From: Mycobacterium sp. 050128
GTDB lineage: Bacteria > Actinomycetota > Actinomycetes > Mycobacteriales > Mycobacteriaceae
Direction: 5' to 3'
NCBI RefSeq assembly: GCF_036409155.1
Contig: NZ_JAZGLW010000001.1
Span: forward strand, 2,046,001-2,110,000
DNA length: 64,000 nt
The translations under genes and the position numbers were made by a program. Below, one piece after another: positions 1 to 11,417 of this stretch (positions are counted from its first letter, which is position 1; every line of letters begins with the position of its first letter). The notes below the pieces were generated by a model that saw only the letters and a program-made list of their open reading frames with translations, made no database searches and was not told where the DNA came from.

Positions 1-482
1 ACACCTGCTTCGGCATCACCGCGGCCGACGCGGTCGGCCAGGCGATCGGGCAGTCGCTGGTGCTGGAGATGGGCGGCGAGCCGTTCTGCGTCCCCGAGGA
101 GGCGCGCGTCCTCTACCACGCCGCCCTGGCCCACGCGGGCAATCACATCGTCGCGGTGCTGGCCGATGCGCTCGACGCGTTGCGGGCCGCGCTGCGGGGC
201 AGCGAGGTACTCGGGCAACAGACCGTCGACGACCAGCCCGGGGGACTCGCCGAACGCATCGTCGGCCCCCTGGCCCGGGCGGCGCTGGAGAACACGCTGC
301 AGCGCGGGCAGGCCGCACTCACCGGTCCGGTCGCCCGCGGTGACGCCGCCGCGGTTGCCGACCATCTGCGCGCGCTCACGCAGGTCGACCCGGAACTGGC
401 CCAGGCCTACCGGGTGAACGCCCTGCGCACCGCGCAGCGCGCCCACGCTCCCGAGGCCGTTGTCGAGGTACTGGTTCGATGA
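1..482 (+). CDS. DUF2520/Rossmann-like protein, C-terminal part (5' truncated)
   Basis: The reading frame is open from the window edge to a TGA that overlaps the panC start by 4 bases (ATGA). The visible ~159 residues are the alpha-helical C-terminal DUF2520 half of a Rossmann plus DUF2520 protein. Its M. tuberculosis counterpart by position is Rv3603c, the gene before panC. The N-terminal nucleotide-binding half lies outside the window. The family resembles ketopantoate-reductase-like dehydrogenases, and its position ahead of panC, panD and coaX suggests a role in pantothenate/CoA metabolism. That role is inference; no catalytic residues can be checked here. Confidence 0.85.
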   Translation, partial: TCFGITAADAVGQAIGQSLVLEMGGEPFCVPEEARVLYHAALAHAGNHIVAVLADALDALRAALRGSEVLGQQTVDDQPGGLAERIVGPLARAALENTLQRGQAALTGPVARGDAAAVADHLRALTQVDPELAQAYRVNALRTAQRAHAPEAVVEVLVR

Positions 483-1417
483 ACGCGATGACGGTCCGGC
501 CACCGGCTTTCAAACCGGGCGAACTCAACGTCTACTCGTCGCCGCGCGAGGTGTCGGACGTCAGCCGCGCGCTGCGCCACACCGGCCGCCGGGTGATGCT
601 GGTGCCGACGATGGGCGCACTGCACGACGGGCATCTTGCCCTGGTGCGCGCCGCCAAACGCGTGCCCGGTTCGGTGGTGGTGGTTTCGATCTTCGTGAAT
701 CCGTTGCAGTTTGGTGCCGGGGAAGACCTCGACGCCTACCCGCGCACGCTCGACGCCGACCTGGCGCTGCTGCGCGGCCAAGGTGTCGAGATCGTGTTCG
801 CCCCGACCGCCGCGGCGATGTATCCCGACGGCATGCGCACCACCGTGGCGCCCGGGCCGTTGGCCGGTGAACTCGAAGGTGCTTCGCGGCCAACGCATTT
901 CGCGGGGATGCTGACAGTGGTGTGCAAGCTGCTTCAGATCGTGCACCCGGACCGTGCGTTCTTCGGCGAGAAGGATTACCAGCAATTGGTGCTGATCCGA
1001 CAGATGGTTGCCGACTTGAACGTCGACGTGCAGATCGTCGGTGTGCCGATCGTCCGGGAATCCGACGGGCTGGCGATGTCGTCGCGCAATCGCTACCTCG
1101 ATACCGAGCAGCGCGAACTGGCCGTGGCGCTTTCGGCGGCGCTGACGGCCGGGGCGCACGCGGCGATACATGGTGTCCAGGCTGCGCTGGACGCGGCCCG
1201 CGCGGTGCTCGACGCCACACCCGGCGTCGTGCTCGACTACCTGGTTTTGCGCAGCACCGAGCTGGGGCCGGATCCCGTCGATGGAGCCGGCCGGCTGCTG
1301 GTCGCCGCCCGGCTCGGCACCACGAGACTGCTGGACAATGTCGCAATCCAAATCGGTAATCTCGCCGGCACCTCTGGGGGGCCGGACGGGCATGTTGAAT
1401 CACCTTGGAGGAACTGA
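479..1417 (+). CDS. panC: pantothenate synthetase PanC
   Basis: Joins pantoate and beta-alanine, with ATP, to make pantothenate in the cytosol. The 312-residue protein has the family hallmarks: the nucleotide-binding MGALHDGH segment (HxGH-type, ~residues 42-49), the GEKDYQQL stretch and the SSRN motif near residue 200. The ATG overlaps the stop of the preceding gene by 4 bases, and its own TGA shares a base with the panD ATG (TGATG). The genes are therefore very probably co-translated in one operon with panD and coaX. Length and sequence are typical of mycobacterial PanC. Confidence 0.97.
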   Translation: MNAMTVRPPAFKPGELNVYSSPREVSDVSRALRHTGRRVMLVPTMGALHDGHLALVRAAKRVPGSVVVVSIFVNPLQFGAGEDLDAYPRTLDADLALLRGQGVEIVFAPTAAAMYPDGMRTTVAPGPLAGELEGASRPTHFAGMLTVVCKLLQIVHPDRAFFGEKDYQQLVLIRQMVADLNVDVQIVGVPIVRESDGLAMSSRNRYLDTEQRELAVALSAALTAGAHAAIHGVQAALDAARAVLDATPGVVLDYLVLRSTELGPDPVDGAGRLLVAARLGTTRLLDNVAIQIGNLAGTSGGPDGHVESPWRN

Positions 1418-1872
1418 TGTTTCGCACGATGCTGAAATCGAAGATCCACCGTGCCACCGTCACGCAGGCTGATCTGCACTACGTCGGCTCGGTGACGATC
1501 GACGCCGACCTGATGGACGCGGCCGACCTGCTCGAGGGAGAGCAGGTGACCATCGTCGACATCGACAACGGCGCCCGCCTCGTCACCTACGCGATCACCG
1601 GCGAGCGTGGCACCGGCGTCATCGGAATCAATGGTGCAGCAGCACATCTCGTGCACCCCGGCGACCTGGTGATCCTTATCGCCTACGGCACGATGGAAGA
1701 CGCCGAGGCACGCGCCTACCAGCCGCGCATCGTCTTCGTCGACGCCGACAACAAGCAGATCGACCTGGGTAGCGATCCGGCATTCGTGCCCGACTTCGAA
1801 ATACTCGGAGCGGCCGAATTGCTCCCCGCCCGCGGGCGGTACCCCCACAATCCCCGGATCGGCGCGCGATAG
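1417..1872 (+). CDS. panD: aspartate 1-decarboxylase PanD
   Basis: Decarboxylates L-aspartate to beta-alanine, the second substrate of PanC. The 151-residue proenzyme shows the self-cleavage site Gly24-Ser25, where Ser25 becomes the pyruvoyl cofactor, within [10 protein letters not shown] chose the ATG at 1417 because it overlaps the panC stop by one base and is preceded by a strong GGAGG Shine-Dalgarno. The mycobacterial C-terminal extension past the beta-barrel, the region tied to pyrazinoic acid action in M. tuberculosis, is present. coaX follows after 2 bases. Confidence 0.97.
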   Translation: MFRTMLKSKIHRATVTQADLHYVGSVTIDADLMDAADLLEGEQVTIVDIDNGARLVTYAITGERGTGVIGINGAAAHLVHPGDLVILIAYGTMEDAEARAYQPRIVFVDADNKQIDLGSDPAFVPDFEILGAAELLPARGRYPHNPRIGAR

Positions 1873-1874
1873 CC

Positions 1875-2690
1875 GTGCTGCTGGCGATCGACGTCCGCAA
1901 CACGCACACCGTCGTCGGGCTGCTATCCGGCGCCAAGGAGCACGCAAAAGTCGTGCAGCAGTGGCGGATCCGCACCGAATCCGAGGTCACCGCGGACGAA
2001 CTGGCCCTGACCATCGACGGCCTGATCGGCGACGACTCCGAGCAGTTGACCGGCGCCGCGGCGCTGTCCACCGTCCCGTCGGTGCTGCACGAGGTGCGGG
2101 TCATGCTCGATCAGTACTGGCCGTCGGTGCCGCATGTGCTGATCGAGCCCGGCGTGCGGACCGGGATCCCGCTGCTGGTCGACAATCCGAAAGAAGTGGG
2201 CGCCGACCGGATCGTCAACTGCCTGGCGGCCTTTCAGAAATTCGGGAAGCCCTGCATCGTCGTCGACTTCGGATCGTCGATCTGTGTCGACGTGGTGTCG
2301 GCCAAGGGCGAGTTCCTCGGCGGCGCCATCGCGCCCGGAATTCAGGTCTCCTCGGATGCCGCCGCGGCCCGCTCTGCCGCGCTGCGCCGGGTCGAGTTGT
2401 CCCGGCCCCGGTCGGTGGTCGGCAAGAACACCGTCGAGTGCATGCAGGCCGGCGCGGTGTTCGGTTTCGCCGGACTGGTCGACGGCCTGGTGGGGCGCAT
2501 TCGCGAAGACGTCGACGGCTTTTCCGGCGACGACGTGGTGGTGGTGGCGACCGGCCACACCGCGCCGCTGCTGCTGTCCGAGCTGCAGACCGTCGCCCAG
2601 TACGACCAGCACCTGACACTGCAGGGGCTGCGGCTGGTCTTTGAGCGCAACCGCGACTCCGGCCGCGGCCGGCTGAAAACCGCACGCTGA
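1875..2690 (+). CDS. coaX: type III pantothenate kinase CoaX
   Basis: Type III pantothenate kinases phosphorylate pantothenate in the first committed step of CoA synthesis. The 271-residue protein begins with the actin-like phosphate-binding motif (IDVRNTHT) and carries the conserved GADRIVN and [10 protein letters not shown] motifs. The GTG start lies 2 bases after the panD stop. Mycobacteria also carry the type I kinase CoaA, and CoaX of M. tuberculosis has been reported to be catalytically silent or dispensable. Activity here should therefore not be assumed from identity. Confidence 0.93.
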   Translation: MLLAIDVRNTHTVVGLLSGAKEHAKVVQQWRIRTESEVTADELALTIDGLIGDDSEQLTGAAALSTVPSVLHEVRVMLDQYWPSVPHVLIEPGVRTGIPLLVDNPKEVGADRIVNCLAAFQKFGKPCIVVDFGSSICVDVVSAKGEFLGGAIAPGIQVSSDAAAARSAALRRVELSRPRSVVGKNTVECMQAGAVFGFAGLVDGLVGRIREDVDGFSGDDVVVVATGHTAPLLLSELQTVAQYDQHLTLQGLRLVFERNRDSGRGRLKTAR

Positions 2691-2733
2691 CTCTCGCGTG
2701 CAACGCCTGCGGCGGACCCGCCGCGATGTCATT

Positions 2734-2765
2734 TAAGCTGGCACGTCGTGAGTGCCGCCGATCAA
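2734..2765 (+). promoter_or_regulatory. putative leaderless start of lysS (shared with cysS)
   Basis: TAAGCT (2734-2739) fits the mycobacterial -10 pattern TANNNT and lies 8 bases before the GTG start at 2748. No Shine-Dalgarno is present, so transcription probably begins at or very near the start codon. The 18 bases TAAGCTGGCACGTCGTGA recur exactly at the cysS start (20101-20118). Confidence 0.5.
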
Positions 2766-4256
2766 GACCTTCCCGAGCAGTTCCGAATTCGCCGGGACAA
2801 GCGTGCTCGGCTGTTGGCCGAGGGGCTCGACCCCTACCCGGTGGCCATCGAACGCACCCACACGCTGGCTCAGGTCCGCTCCGCCCACCCCGACCTGGCG
2901 GTCGACACCGCGACCGACGACGTCGTCGGTGTGGCGGGACGGGTCATATTCGCGCGCAATTCCGGCAAATTGTGTTTTGCGACGCTGCAAGATGGTGACG
3001 GCGCCACGCTGCAGGTAATGATCAGCCTGGACAAGGTCGGACAGGATTCGCTGGACGCGTGGAAAGCCGACGTCGACCTCGGCGACATCGTCTATGTGCA
3101 TGGCAACGTGATCAGCTCACGACGGGGCGAATTGTCCGTCCTTGCCGATTCCTGGCGGATCGCATCCAAGTCACTGCGGCCGCTGCCCGTCGCGCATAAG
3201 GACATGAGCGAGGAATCGCGGGTGCGGCAGCGTTATGTCGACCTGATCGTTCGCCCCCAAGCGCGCGAGGTGGCCAGGCAGCGAATCGCCGTTGTCCGCG
3301 CCATACGCAACGCGCTGGAACGGCGCGGGTTTCTCGAAGTTGAAACGCCAATCTTGCAGACGTTGGCGGGTGGCGCCGCTGCTCGGCCGTTCGTCACGCA
3401 TTCCAATGCGCTTGACATCGATCTCTACCTGAGGATCGCACCGGAACTGTTCCTCAAGCGATGCATCGTCGGTGGATTCGACAAGGTCTTCGAGCTAAAT
3501 CGCGTCTTCAGAAACGAAGGTTCTGATTCGACACATTCTCCGGAATTCTCGATGTTGGAGACGTACCAGACGTACGGCACCTATGACGATTCGGCACTCG
3601 TCACGCGAGAGCTTATTCAAGAGGTGGCCGACGAGGCGATCGGTACCCGACAACTCCCGTTGCCGGACGGCAGTGTCTACGACATAGACGGAGAATGGGC
3701 GTCGATACAAATGTATCCGTCGCTGTCGGCGGCACTGGGTGAAGAGATCACACCGCAGACCACGGTCGAGCGGCTATGGGCCATCGCGGAGCAGCTCGGC
3801 CCGGACTTCCCAGAGATACCCACCGACCGCGGCTACGGACACGGAAAGCTCGTCGAGGAACTGTGGGAGCACGCGGTGGGTAATACGCTGACCGCGCCGA
3901 CGTTTGTCAAGGATTTCCCCGTCGAGACAACACCTTTGACTCGCCAACACCGCAGCATCGAGGGTGTGACCGAGAAGTGGGATCTCTATGTGCGCGGAGT
4001 GGAGTTGGCCACCGGGTACTCGGAATTAAACGATCCGGTCGTCCAGCGCGAACGATTTGCCGAACAAGCGCGCGCCGCGGCGGCCGGCGACGACGAGGCT
4101 ATGCTGCTTGATGAAGATTTTCTCACGGCACTGGAGTATGGGATGCCGCCAACCACCGGAACGGGAATGGGTATCGACCGGTTGTTGATGACTTTGACCG
4201 GCCTGTCAATTAGAGAGACAGTTTTGTTCCCGATTGTTCGACCGCACTCCAGCTGA
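2748..4256 (+). CDS. lysS: lysyl-tRNA synthetase, class II
   Basis: Charges tRNA-Lys with lysine in the cytosol. The 502-residue protein has an N-terminal OB-fold anticodon-binding domain (~60-165) and a class II catalytic core. Motif 2 is visible in the [16 protein letters not shown] segment, and motif 3 lies near the C terminus ([11 protein letters not shown]). The GTG start is set by similarity to M. tuberculosis LysS ([10 protein letters not shown] start). No ribosome-binding site lies upstream, but a TAAGCT -10-like hexamer does, pointing to a leaderless mRNA. lsr2 follows in the same direction after 120 bases. Confidence 0.96.
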   Translation: MSAADQDLPEQFRIRRDKRARLLAEGLDPYPVAIERTHTLAQVRSAHPDLAVDTATDDVVGVAGRVIFARNSGKLCFATLQDGDGATLQVMISLDKVGQDSLDAWKADVDLGDIVYVHGNVISSRRGELSVLADSWRIASKSLRPLPVAHKDMSEESRVRQRYVDLIVRPQAREVARQRIAVVRAIRNALERRGFLEVETPILQTLAGGAAARPFVTHSNALDIDLYLRIAPELFLKRCIVGGFDKVFELNRVFRNEGSDSTHSPEFSMLETYQTYGTYDDSALVTRELIQEVADEAIGTRQLPLPDGSVYDIDGEWASIQMYPSLSAALGEEITPQTTVERLWAIAEQLGPDFPEIPTDRGYGHGKLVEELWEHAVGNTLTAPTFVKDFPVETTPLTRQHRSIEGVTEKWDLYVRGVELATGYSELNDPVVQRERFAEQARAAAAGDDEAMLLDEDFLTALEYGMPPTTGTGMGIDRLLMTLTGLSIRETVLFPIVRPHSS

Positions 4257-4284
4257 AAGCCGAACACACTGTGTTGCGCTCAGA

Positions 4285-4313
4285 TTGAGTATGCTGCGTT
4301 CATATGGCAGATT
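4285..4313 (+). promoter_or_regulatory. possible lsr2 promoter
   Basis: TTGAGT (4285-4290) and CAGATT (4308-4313) are separated by 17 bases in an otherwise AT-richer stretch upstream of lsr2. This is a motif guess only; CAGATT departs from TANNNT at the first position. Confidence 0.3.
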
Positions 4314-4376
4314 AGTGACCGGGGAGTGGGTCCAAACTGCCCAGCAACTGCTCAGGAAGAACGCGAGGGTAAGCTA

Positions 4377-4715
4377 ATGGCGAAAAAAGTCACCGTCACC
4401 TTGGTTGATGATTTCGACGGTGCAGGCGCCGCCGACGAAACCGTCGAATTCGGGCTTGACGGGGTGACCTATGAGATTGATCTTTCAACGAAGAATGCGG
4501 CGAAACTCCGCGGTGATCTGAAGCAGTGGGTGGCAGCCGGCCGCCGCGTCGGGGGTCGTCGTCGGGGGCGTTCCGGAACGGGGCGCGGCCGCGGGGCGAT
4601 CGACCGCGAGCAGAGCGCCGCGATCCGCGAATGGGCCCGCCGAAATGGACACAACGTGTCGACGCGCGGCCGCATCCCGGCCGACGTGATCGACGCATTC
4701 CACGCGGCCACCTAA
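4377..4715 (+). CDS. lsr2: nucleoid-associated xenogeneic silencer Lsr2
   Basis: H-NS-like protein that bridges AT-rich DNA and silences transferred genes. The 112-residue product has the N-terminal oligomerisation domain (residues 1-60, [15 protein letters not shown] start), an Arg/Gly linker (~66-80), and a C-terminal DNA-binding domain with the RGR AT-hook-like motif ([12 protein letters not shown]). The ATG at 4377 is the family start; upstream in-frame codons add an unrelated extension. A perfect GC hairpin terminator follows the stop closely. Confidence 0.97.
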   Translation: MAKKVTVTLVDDFDGAGAADETVEFGLDGVTYEIDLSTKNAAKLRGDLKQWVAAGRRVGGRRRGRSGTGRGRGAIDREQSAAIREWARRNGHNVSTRGRIPADVIDAFHAAT

Positions 4716-4724
4716 CAAAGCGTT

Positions 4725-4767
4725 ACCGGCGCCCGGTCGCAAAGGCCTGGGCGCCGGTTTCTGTTTT
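4725..4767 (+). terminator. intrinsic-type terminator of lsr2
   Basis: A perfect 10-bp stem (ACCGGCGCCC at 4725-4734 pairing with GGGCGCCGGT at 4749-4758) has a 14-base loop and is followed by TTCTGTTTT. It lies 10 bases past the lsr2 stop. The remaining bases to clpC1 (to 5012) hold no gene I can support and presumably contain the clpC1 promoter. Confidence 0.75.
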
Positions 4768-5012
4768 CGCTGGCGGCGAAACGATCATCGGCGCTCGGGG
4801 GAAACGATTTTATGGTTAATCTCGTTTCTCCAGCTATGGCTCGGTCGTCACGGGGGATTCCTCGCCACGCAGCCGACCAGGCCCGAACGGCAAGGCACCG
4901 CAAGGTTAGAACCCCGACGGGCCGACCATTACAGTGGACACCAGGTACGCGTCGCGGCCCCTGTGCCGACAACGATGAAGTACCGATGGTGAGGGAGAGC
5001 AGGTAACCACCG

Positions 5013-7547
<2,535 letters not shown>

Positions 7548-7553
7548 CACTAC

Positions 7554-7653
7554 AGCAAACGGGTGGCGTGGCGATCGCGCGCGCGGCGGAGCCGGGCGAA
7601 GCGGGTAGCCACAACCGGTCTAGTCTCTGACCGGACTAACCACCCGTTTTGCT
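7554..7653. repeat. long-range inverted repeat downstream of clpC1
   Basis: Arms AGCAAACGGGTGG (7554-7566) and CCACCCGTTTTGCT (7640-7653) are complementary over 13 bp with a single bulged T. An inner hairpin (CCGGTC/GACCGG) lies between them. The structure fills the clpC1-YbjQ gap and could act as a terminator or RNA structure; the role is unknown. Confidence 0.6.
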
Positions 7654-7678
7654 GTGCTTAGGGCTAAGGGGCTTACCT

Positions 7679-8059
7679 GTGCTGATCGTCACCACAAATG
7701 ACCTGCCGGGCTGGGAGATTCGACGAGTCTGCGGCGAAGTGTTCGGGCTGACCGTTCGATCGCGAAATGCGTTCTCCCAGATGGGCGCGGGCTTCAAGGC
7801 CATGTTCGGCGGGGAGCTGGCCGGCATGACCAAGAATCTGGCCGAAAGCCGCAACGAGGCGATGGGCCGGCTGATCTCCGAGGCGCGCAACCGCGGCGGC
7901 AACGCGATCATCGCGATGCGCTTCGACACCACCGAGATCGGCGACGTCTGGACCGAGATCTGCGCCTACGGTACGGCCGTGGAGGCGGTGCCGGTCACGG
8001 ATGGGGCGAAGTACACGGCCAGCCAGCTCGGCTACGGTGGCGGCCCCGCGCAGCAGTGA
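7679..8059 (+). CDS. YbjQ/UPF0145 family protein
   Basis: The 126-residue protein is a heavy-metal-binding-domain-like YbjQ family member (Pfam YbjQ_1). The LIVTTNDLPGWEIRRVCGEVFGLTVRSRN start and the RGGNAIIAMRFDTTEI segment are diagnostic. The family forms small beta-rich oligomers of unknown function. I chose the GTG at 7679 over an in-frame TTG at 7649, because AAGGGGC lies ~8 bases upstream of the GTG and the conserved domain begins there. It sits between clpC1 and a cobalamin riboswitch, with no visible link to either. Confidence 0.85.
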   Translation: MLIVTTNDLPGWEIRRVCGEVFGLTVRSRNAFSQMGAGFKAMFGGELAGMTKNLAESRNEAMGRLISEARNRGGNAIIAMRFDTTEIGDVWTEICAYGTAVEAVPVTDGAKYTASQLGYGGGPAQQ

Positions 8060-8093
8060 TGGTTTGCTCCATCGTGCAGTCCGCTTAGACTGA

Positions 8094-8213
8094 CGACTGT
8101 TAACTGTTTTTCGGACGGGCAACGGAATCCTGGTGAAATTCCAGAACGGTCGCGCCACTGTAGAAAGTCAGACCCGGAACCCGTCACCAAGGTGGGACGC
8201 GTCATTCCCAGAA
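8094..8213 (+). ncRNA. cobalamin riboswitch
   Basis: The untranslated leader of cbtB contains the cobalamin riboswitch core: GGAATCCTGGTGAAATTCC followed by the B12-box-type GGTCGCGCCACTGT (8148-8161), then GTCAGACCCGG. It is preceded by CGGACGGGCAACG. The element sits directly before the Shine-Dalgarno (AGAAGGAG, 8210-8217) of cbtB. Translation or transcription of cobalt uptake genes is expected to fall when adenosylcobalamin is abundant. Boundaries are approximate. Confidence 0.92.
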
Positions 8214-8223
8214 GGAGTCAACT

Positions 8224-8433
8224 GTGTCCAGTTCCGAGACGACGGGCGCCCGTTCGATTGATTTGTCGGCGGCACGTGCCGCGCTCTGGTTGGCGGCAAC
8301 CGCCTTCCTGGCGTTATTGGCTCTTTATTTCGTCGGTGTCGATCAGGGCGCGGTGTCGCTGTTCGGCAGCGACACGCATGTGCACGAATTCGTGCACGAT
8401 GCGCGCCATCTCCTCGGCTTCCCCTGCCACTGA
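8224..8433 (+). CDS. cbtB: cobalt transporter small subunit CbtB
   Basis: The 69-residue protein has one predicted transmembrane helix (~20-41) and a C-terminal histidine-rich segment, HVHEFVHDARHLLGFPCH. This is the hallmark of CbtB, the small partner of the membrane protein CbtA in predicted cobalt uptake. The GTG start lies just after AGAAGGAG. It is immediately downstream of the cobalamin riboswitch and 6 bases upstream of cbtA, so the assignment rests on sequence, regulation and context together. Confidence 0.92.
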   Translation: MSSSETTGARSIDLSAARAALWLAATAFLALLALYFVGVDQGAVSLFGSDTHVHEFVHDARHLLGFPCH

Positions 8434-8439
8434 CCCGGC

Positions 8440-9243
8440 GTGGAGAAGCGTCTGATCGGACGCGGGCTGTTGGCGGGCGCAATCGGCGCCGCGCTGGCAT
8501 TCATCTTCGCCCGTGTGTGTGCCGAACCCGTCATCGCCCGCGCGATCGAATTTGAGGACGGTCGAACCGACGCCGAGAACGCCCACGGCGTGCACGAACA
8601 TGGCGCCGAGCTGTTCACCCGTGGTGTGCAGGCCAATCCCGGACTGGGTTTCGGGGTACTGATCTTCGGTCTCGCGATGGGCGCGCTTTTCGCGGTGCTG
8701 TTCTGCGTCGTCTACGCCCGCGCGACAGGCCGCGCGGAAAGCCCTGCGCCCCGCCGGCTTTCGCTGCTTCTAGCGGTCGGCGCGTTCGTGGCGGTGTACC
8801 TGGTCCCGTTCGTGAAATATCCGCCGAATCCACCGGCCGTCGGCCAGTCCGACACGATCGGGGTGCGCACCGCCTGGTACCTGACGATGGTGTTGGTGTC
8901 GGTGGTGCTGGCGATCGCGGCGGTTTGGCTGGCTCGGCCGTTGACCGATCGGTTCGGCGCGTGGAATGGACGGCTGCTCGCCGCGGGGGCTTACCTGGTG
9001 GCCGTCGCAGTCGTGATGGCGCTGTTGCCCGCGGTCGACGAGACGCCCGAACCGTTGCGCGACGCGTCGGGTGCGATCGTCTATCCCGGCTTTCCCGCCG
9101 ATGTCCTCTACGAATTCAGGCTGCTGTCGCTCGGCGCGCAGCTGTTGCTCTGGGCGACCATCGGCCTGGTCTTCGCGACGCTGGCGGGGCGGTTGCTGGG
9201 AGAGCGCGCCGAGAGCGGACGGGTATCGAGCACCGCGGCGTGA
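8440..9243 (+). CDS. cbtA: cobalt transporter subunit CbtA
   Basis: The 267-residue integral membrane protein has about six hydrophobic helices, a DAENAHGVHEHGAELFTRGVQ loop after the first helix, and the ARPLTDRFGAWNGRLLA segment typical of CbtA. It is predicted to import Co2+ for B12 synthesis with CbtB. The GTG start follows the cbtB stop by 6 bases. Its TGA overlaps the next gene's GTG by 4 bases, so all three genes are probably one riboswitch-controlled unit. Confidence 0.9.
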   Translation: MEKRLIGRGLLAGAIGAALAFIFARVCAEPVIARAIEFEDGRTDAENAHGVHEHGAELFTRGVQANPGLGFGVLIFGLAMGALFAVLFCVVYARATGRAESPAPRRLSLLLAVGAFVAVYLVPFVKYPPNPPAVGQSDTIGVRTAWYLTMVLVSVVLAIAAVWLARPLTDRFGAWNGRLLAAGAYLVAVAVVMALLPAVDETPEPLRDASGAIVYPGFPADVLYEFRLLSLGAQLLLWATIGLVFATLAGRLLGERAESGRVSSTAA

Positions 9244-9788
9244 CGGAGGTCGTGCGACTGGTAATGGTGTCGCACGCGATGACCGATGCGATGGCGGCCG
9301 TGCGTTTTCCGGCCGACGAGCCGCTCAGTGCAACCGGCCGTCGTCAGGCCGAAGCCGCTGCGGGCCTTGACATTCGCGGGGCCCGCCAGCTGGCGGCCCC
9401 GGAAATGAGGGTCCGGCAAACCGCGCAGCTGCTCGGCCTGGATGCCACGACCGAGCCGCGGCTGGCCGATCTCGATTGCGGGCGCTGGCGTGGGCGGACT
9501 CTCGAAGGCGTCCCCGCGCCCGATCTCGAGGCATGGCTGAGTGATCCGGCTGCGGCGCCGCACGGCGGCGAGTCCATCGTCGACCTCACCGAGCGGGTCG
9601 CCGGCTGGCTGGCGTCGTTGACCGAAGGCCCACCGCGCACCGTTGCGGTCACCCATCCGGGGGTGGTCCGCGCGGCGATCCTGACGGCTCTCGACGCACC
9701 GCCGAAGTCCTTCTGGCGCATCGACATTGCACCGCTGAGCTGCGTCGCCATAAACTTTCGCGAAAACCGTTGGACACTCAGGCTGTAA
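9240..9788 (+). CDS. histidine phosphatase-fold protein with altered catalytic motif
   Basis: The 182-residue protein matches the phosphoglycerate mutase/histidine phosphatase fold: PLSATGRRQAEAA, the DLDCGRWRG segment, GGESIVDLTERV and the second histidine in VTHPGVVRAAI. The N-terminal RHG signature reads VSHAMTDA instead, so the histidine is kept but the phosphate-binding Arg and the Gly are gone. Translational overlap with cbtA (GTGA) and the upstream riboswitch suggest a B12-related job, perhaps CobC-like. The missing Arg makes normal phosphatase activity doubtful. Confidence 0.8.
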   Translation: MTEVVRLVMVSHAMTDAMAAVRFPADEPLSATGRRQAEAAAGLDIRGARQLAAPEMRVRQTAQLLGLDATTEPRLADLDCGRWRGRTLEGVPAPDLEAWLSDPAAAPHGGESIVDLTERVAGWLASLTEGPPRTVAVTHPGVVRAAILTALDAPPKSFWRIDIAPLSCVAINFRENRWTLRL

Positions 9789-10060
9789 TGCGTTCTACGA
9801 GTTCTTCGGACCATGCGGCTGGCCGGACATTCGATAGCGCATACGTTATCGAATTCGTAAGTCTCTTATGCCCGAGAGTCAACGGCTCTGGAGCCGGCGC
9901 GGCGTGAATTCCGATCTCGGTGGCTCTGCGGCGAGTCAAACGTGGGTAGCGCCGTCAGGGCCGCGAGCGACACGGCGTCGAGCTGGCGTAGCTCAGGGTC
10001 TTTCACGTCGAAATCGGCGACGTCGAGACAACCACCGGAGTACAGCTGCGGCTGCAGTGA

Positions 10061-11386
10061 CTACTGCGGCGCGACCAGCGCGAAAGTCTTCTTGGCCACT
10101 CCCAGCATCCAGCCGGTCACCTTCGGGCCGTGGTCGCGGGGCCAGTTCAGCTGGAAACTGACCACCCATGGTTGCTGCGTCTTGTCGACGGCGTACCAGC
10201 TGAAGGTCAGATCGCCAGGCAGCCCACCGGCTTTCGCGCCGATGTACGGCCACACGTTTCGGTCCAGCTGGATCCCCGACACAGCCGACAGGATCTGCTT
10301 GACGGGTGCGGCTTCGCCGACGGCGTCGGCCTGCAGCGCGGCATGAACCCGGCAGATGTCCTCGGCGCTGCCATACCACTCCACCCCGGAGGCCGAGGCG
10401 GGAGTGTGGGCGCGCGCCGGATCAGGTTGGTAGGGAGCCGAATTCGCCTGCGCCAGCAGCTGGGCGCGGACCTGCGGGGTCGCGTTCTGCCACTGGCTGC
10501 GCAGATCCGGTTCGCCCCAGCCGATCGAGAACAGCTCGTACATCGTGGGGAACGGGGTCATGCTGGCCGGGTCGTGATGGCCGGCCGAGGCGAGCGCGGA
10601 TTCGATGGCGTGCTTGCCCATTCTTTCGATCAGCAAGTCGGTGGCCATGTTGTCGCTGTTGGCGATCATCTTCGCGGCCGCGGTGCGCACCGAGACATGG
10701 TCGCCGGGAGCAAGTCCCAGGCCCGAAGAGCCCACCGCCTTGCTTTTGTCGGTAACGGTCAGCTGTTCGTCCCAGGACACCGTGTGGTTGCGTACCGCGC
10801 CGGCCAGCGCGTGCAGCACGTATAACTTGAAAATCGATGCCAGCGGCAGAGATTCGACGGTATTGGTCCCCATCACGGGATCGCAGTGGCCCGGAACGGA
10901 CTTGTCGACCTTGGCAACCTGATAGGAGTATCGCGCACCGGTCTTGCTCAGCGTCGCGTCGATGTCATGCCATGAGGTGATCGTCGGCGCCATCGTGTCG
11001 AGCTCGAATCGATCAACCCGGCCGACGTCGTCGGTGTGGATCCGGATGTCTTGCCGCGCGCCGTAGGAAGAGGTGAGGTGCAGCGTGGCGACACTGGCGC
11101 TGATGTCTACCCCGTCCAGGGTGAAGGGGCGATCCCACCAGAGCTCTTCCATGGTCTTTTCGACCGAGTCCACCTCGCCGGGCGCGGCAAGCGTGCCCAC
11201 TCCGATCGGGCCGATCGGCCAGTCGGAGTTGAGCATGTCGACGGTCTGCTGGGCCCGCAGTCCGGGAGGTGTCCGGGTGTCGATCGCACGTCCCGGGTTG
11301 GCCGCGTTCGCCTGCGGTGACCGGGAAGACGAGCAACCCGGAGCCAGAGCCGCCACGAGTGCCGCGGCCGCCGTCACCGCCAGCAC
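10061..11386 (-). CDS. lpqF: LpqF-like lipoprotein with serine-hydrolase/beta-lactamase fold
   Basis: The ~442-residue exported lipoprotein has lipobox LAPGC and an Ala/Asn-rich linker. Its C-terminal class A beta-lactamase-like domain carries the SIFK (SxxK) motif in ESLPLASIFKLYVLHAL and an SDN motif in MIANSDNMATD. The place and sequence match Rv3593 of M. tuberculosis. The start is uncertain. GTG at 11386 gives an uncharged signal peptide; CTG at 11407 or TTG at 11455 (inside the mhuD 3' end) would add the usual basic residues. The substrate is unknown. Confidence 0.88.
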   Translation of the reverse strand: MLAVTAAAALVAALAPGCSSSRSPQANAANPGRAIDTRTPPGLRAQQTVDMLNSDWPIGPIGVGTLAAPGEVDSVEKTMEELWWDRPFTLDGVDISASVATLHLTSSYGARQDIRIHTDDVGRVDRFELDTMAPTITSWHDIDATLSKTGARYSYQVAKVDKSVPGHCDPVMGTNTVESLPLASIFKLYVLHALAGAVRNHTVSWDEQLTVTDKSKAVGSSGLGLAPGDHVSVRTAAAKMIANSDNMATDLLIERMGKHAIESALASAGHHDPASMTPFPTMYELFSIGWGEPDLRSQWQNATPQVRAQLLAQANSAPYQPDPARAHTPASASGVEWYGSAEDICRVHAALQADAVGEAAPVKQILSAVSGIQLDRNVWPYIGAKAGGLPGDLTFSWYAVDKTQQPWVVSFQLNWPRDHGPKVTGWMLGVAKKTFALVAPQ

Positions 11387-11417
11387 GCGTTGTCGTGCGG
11401 GACCCAGCCTGTCGGGC

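Noticed and set aside
9789..10161. 97-residue plus-strand frame from 9868 in the gap after the phosphatase-fold gene
   Set aside because: It runs into lpqF antisense sequence, is Arg-rich with no domain, and has no ribosome-binding site. The gap 9789-10060 shows nothing else I can support.
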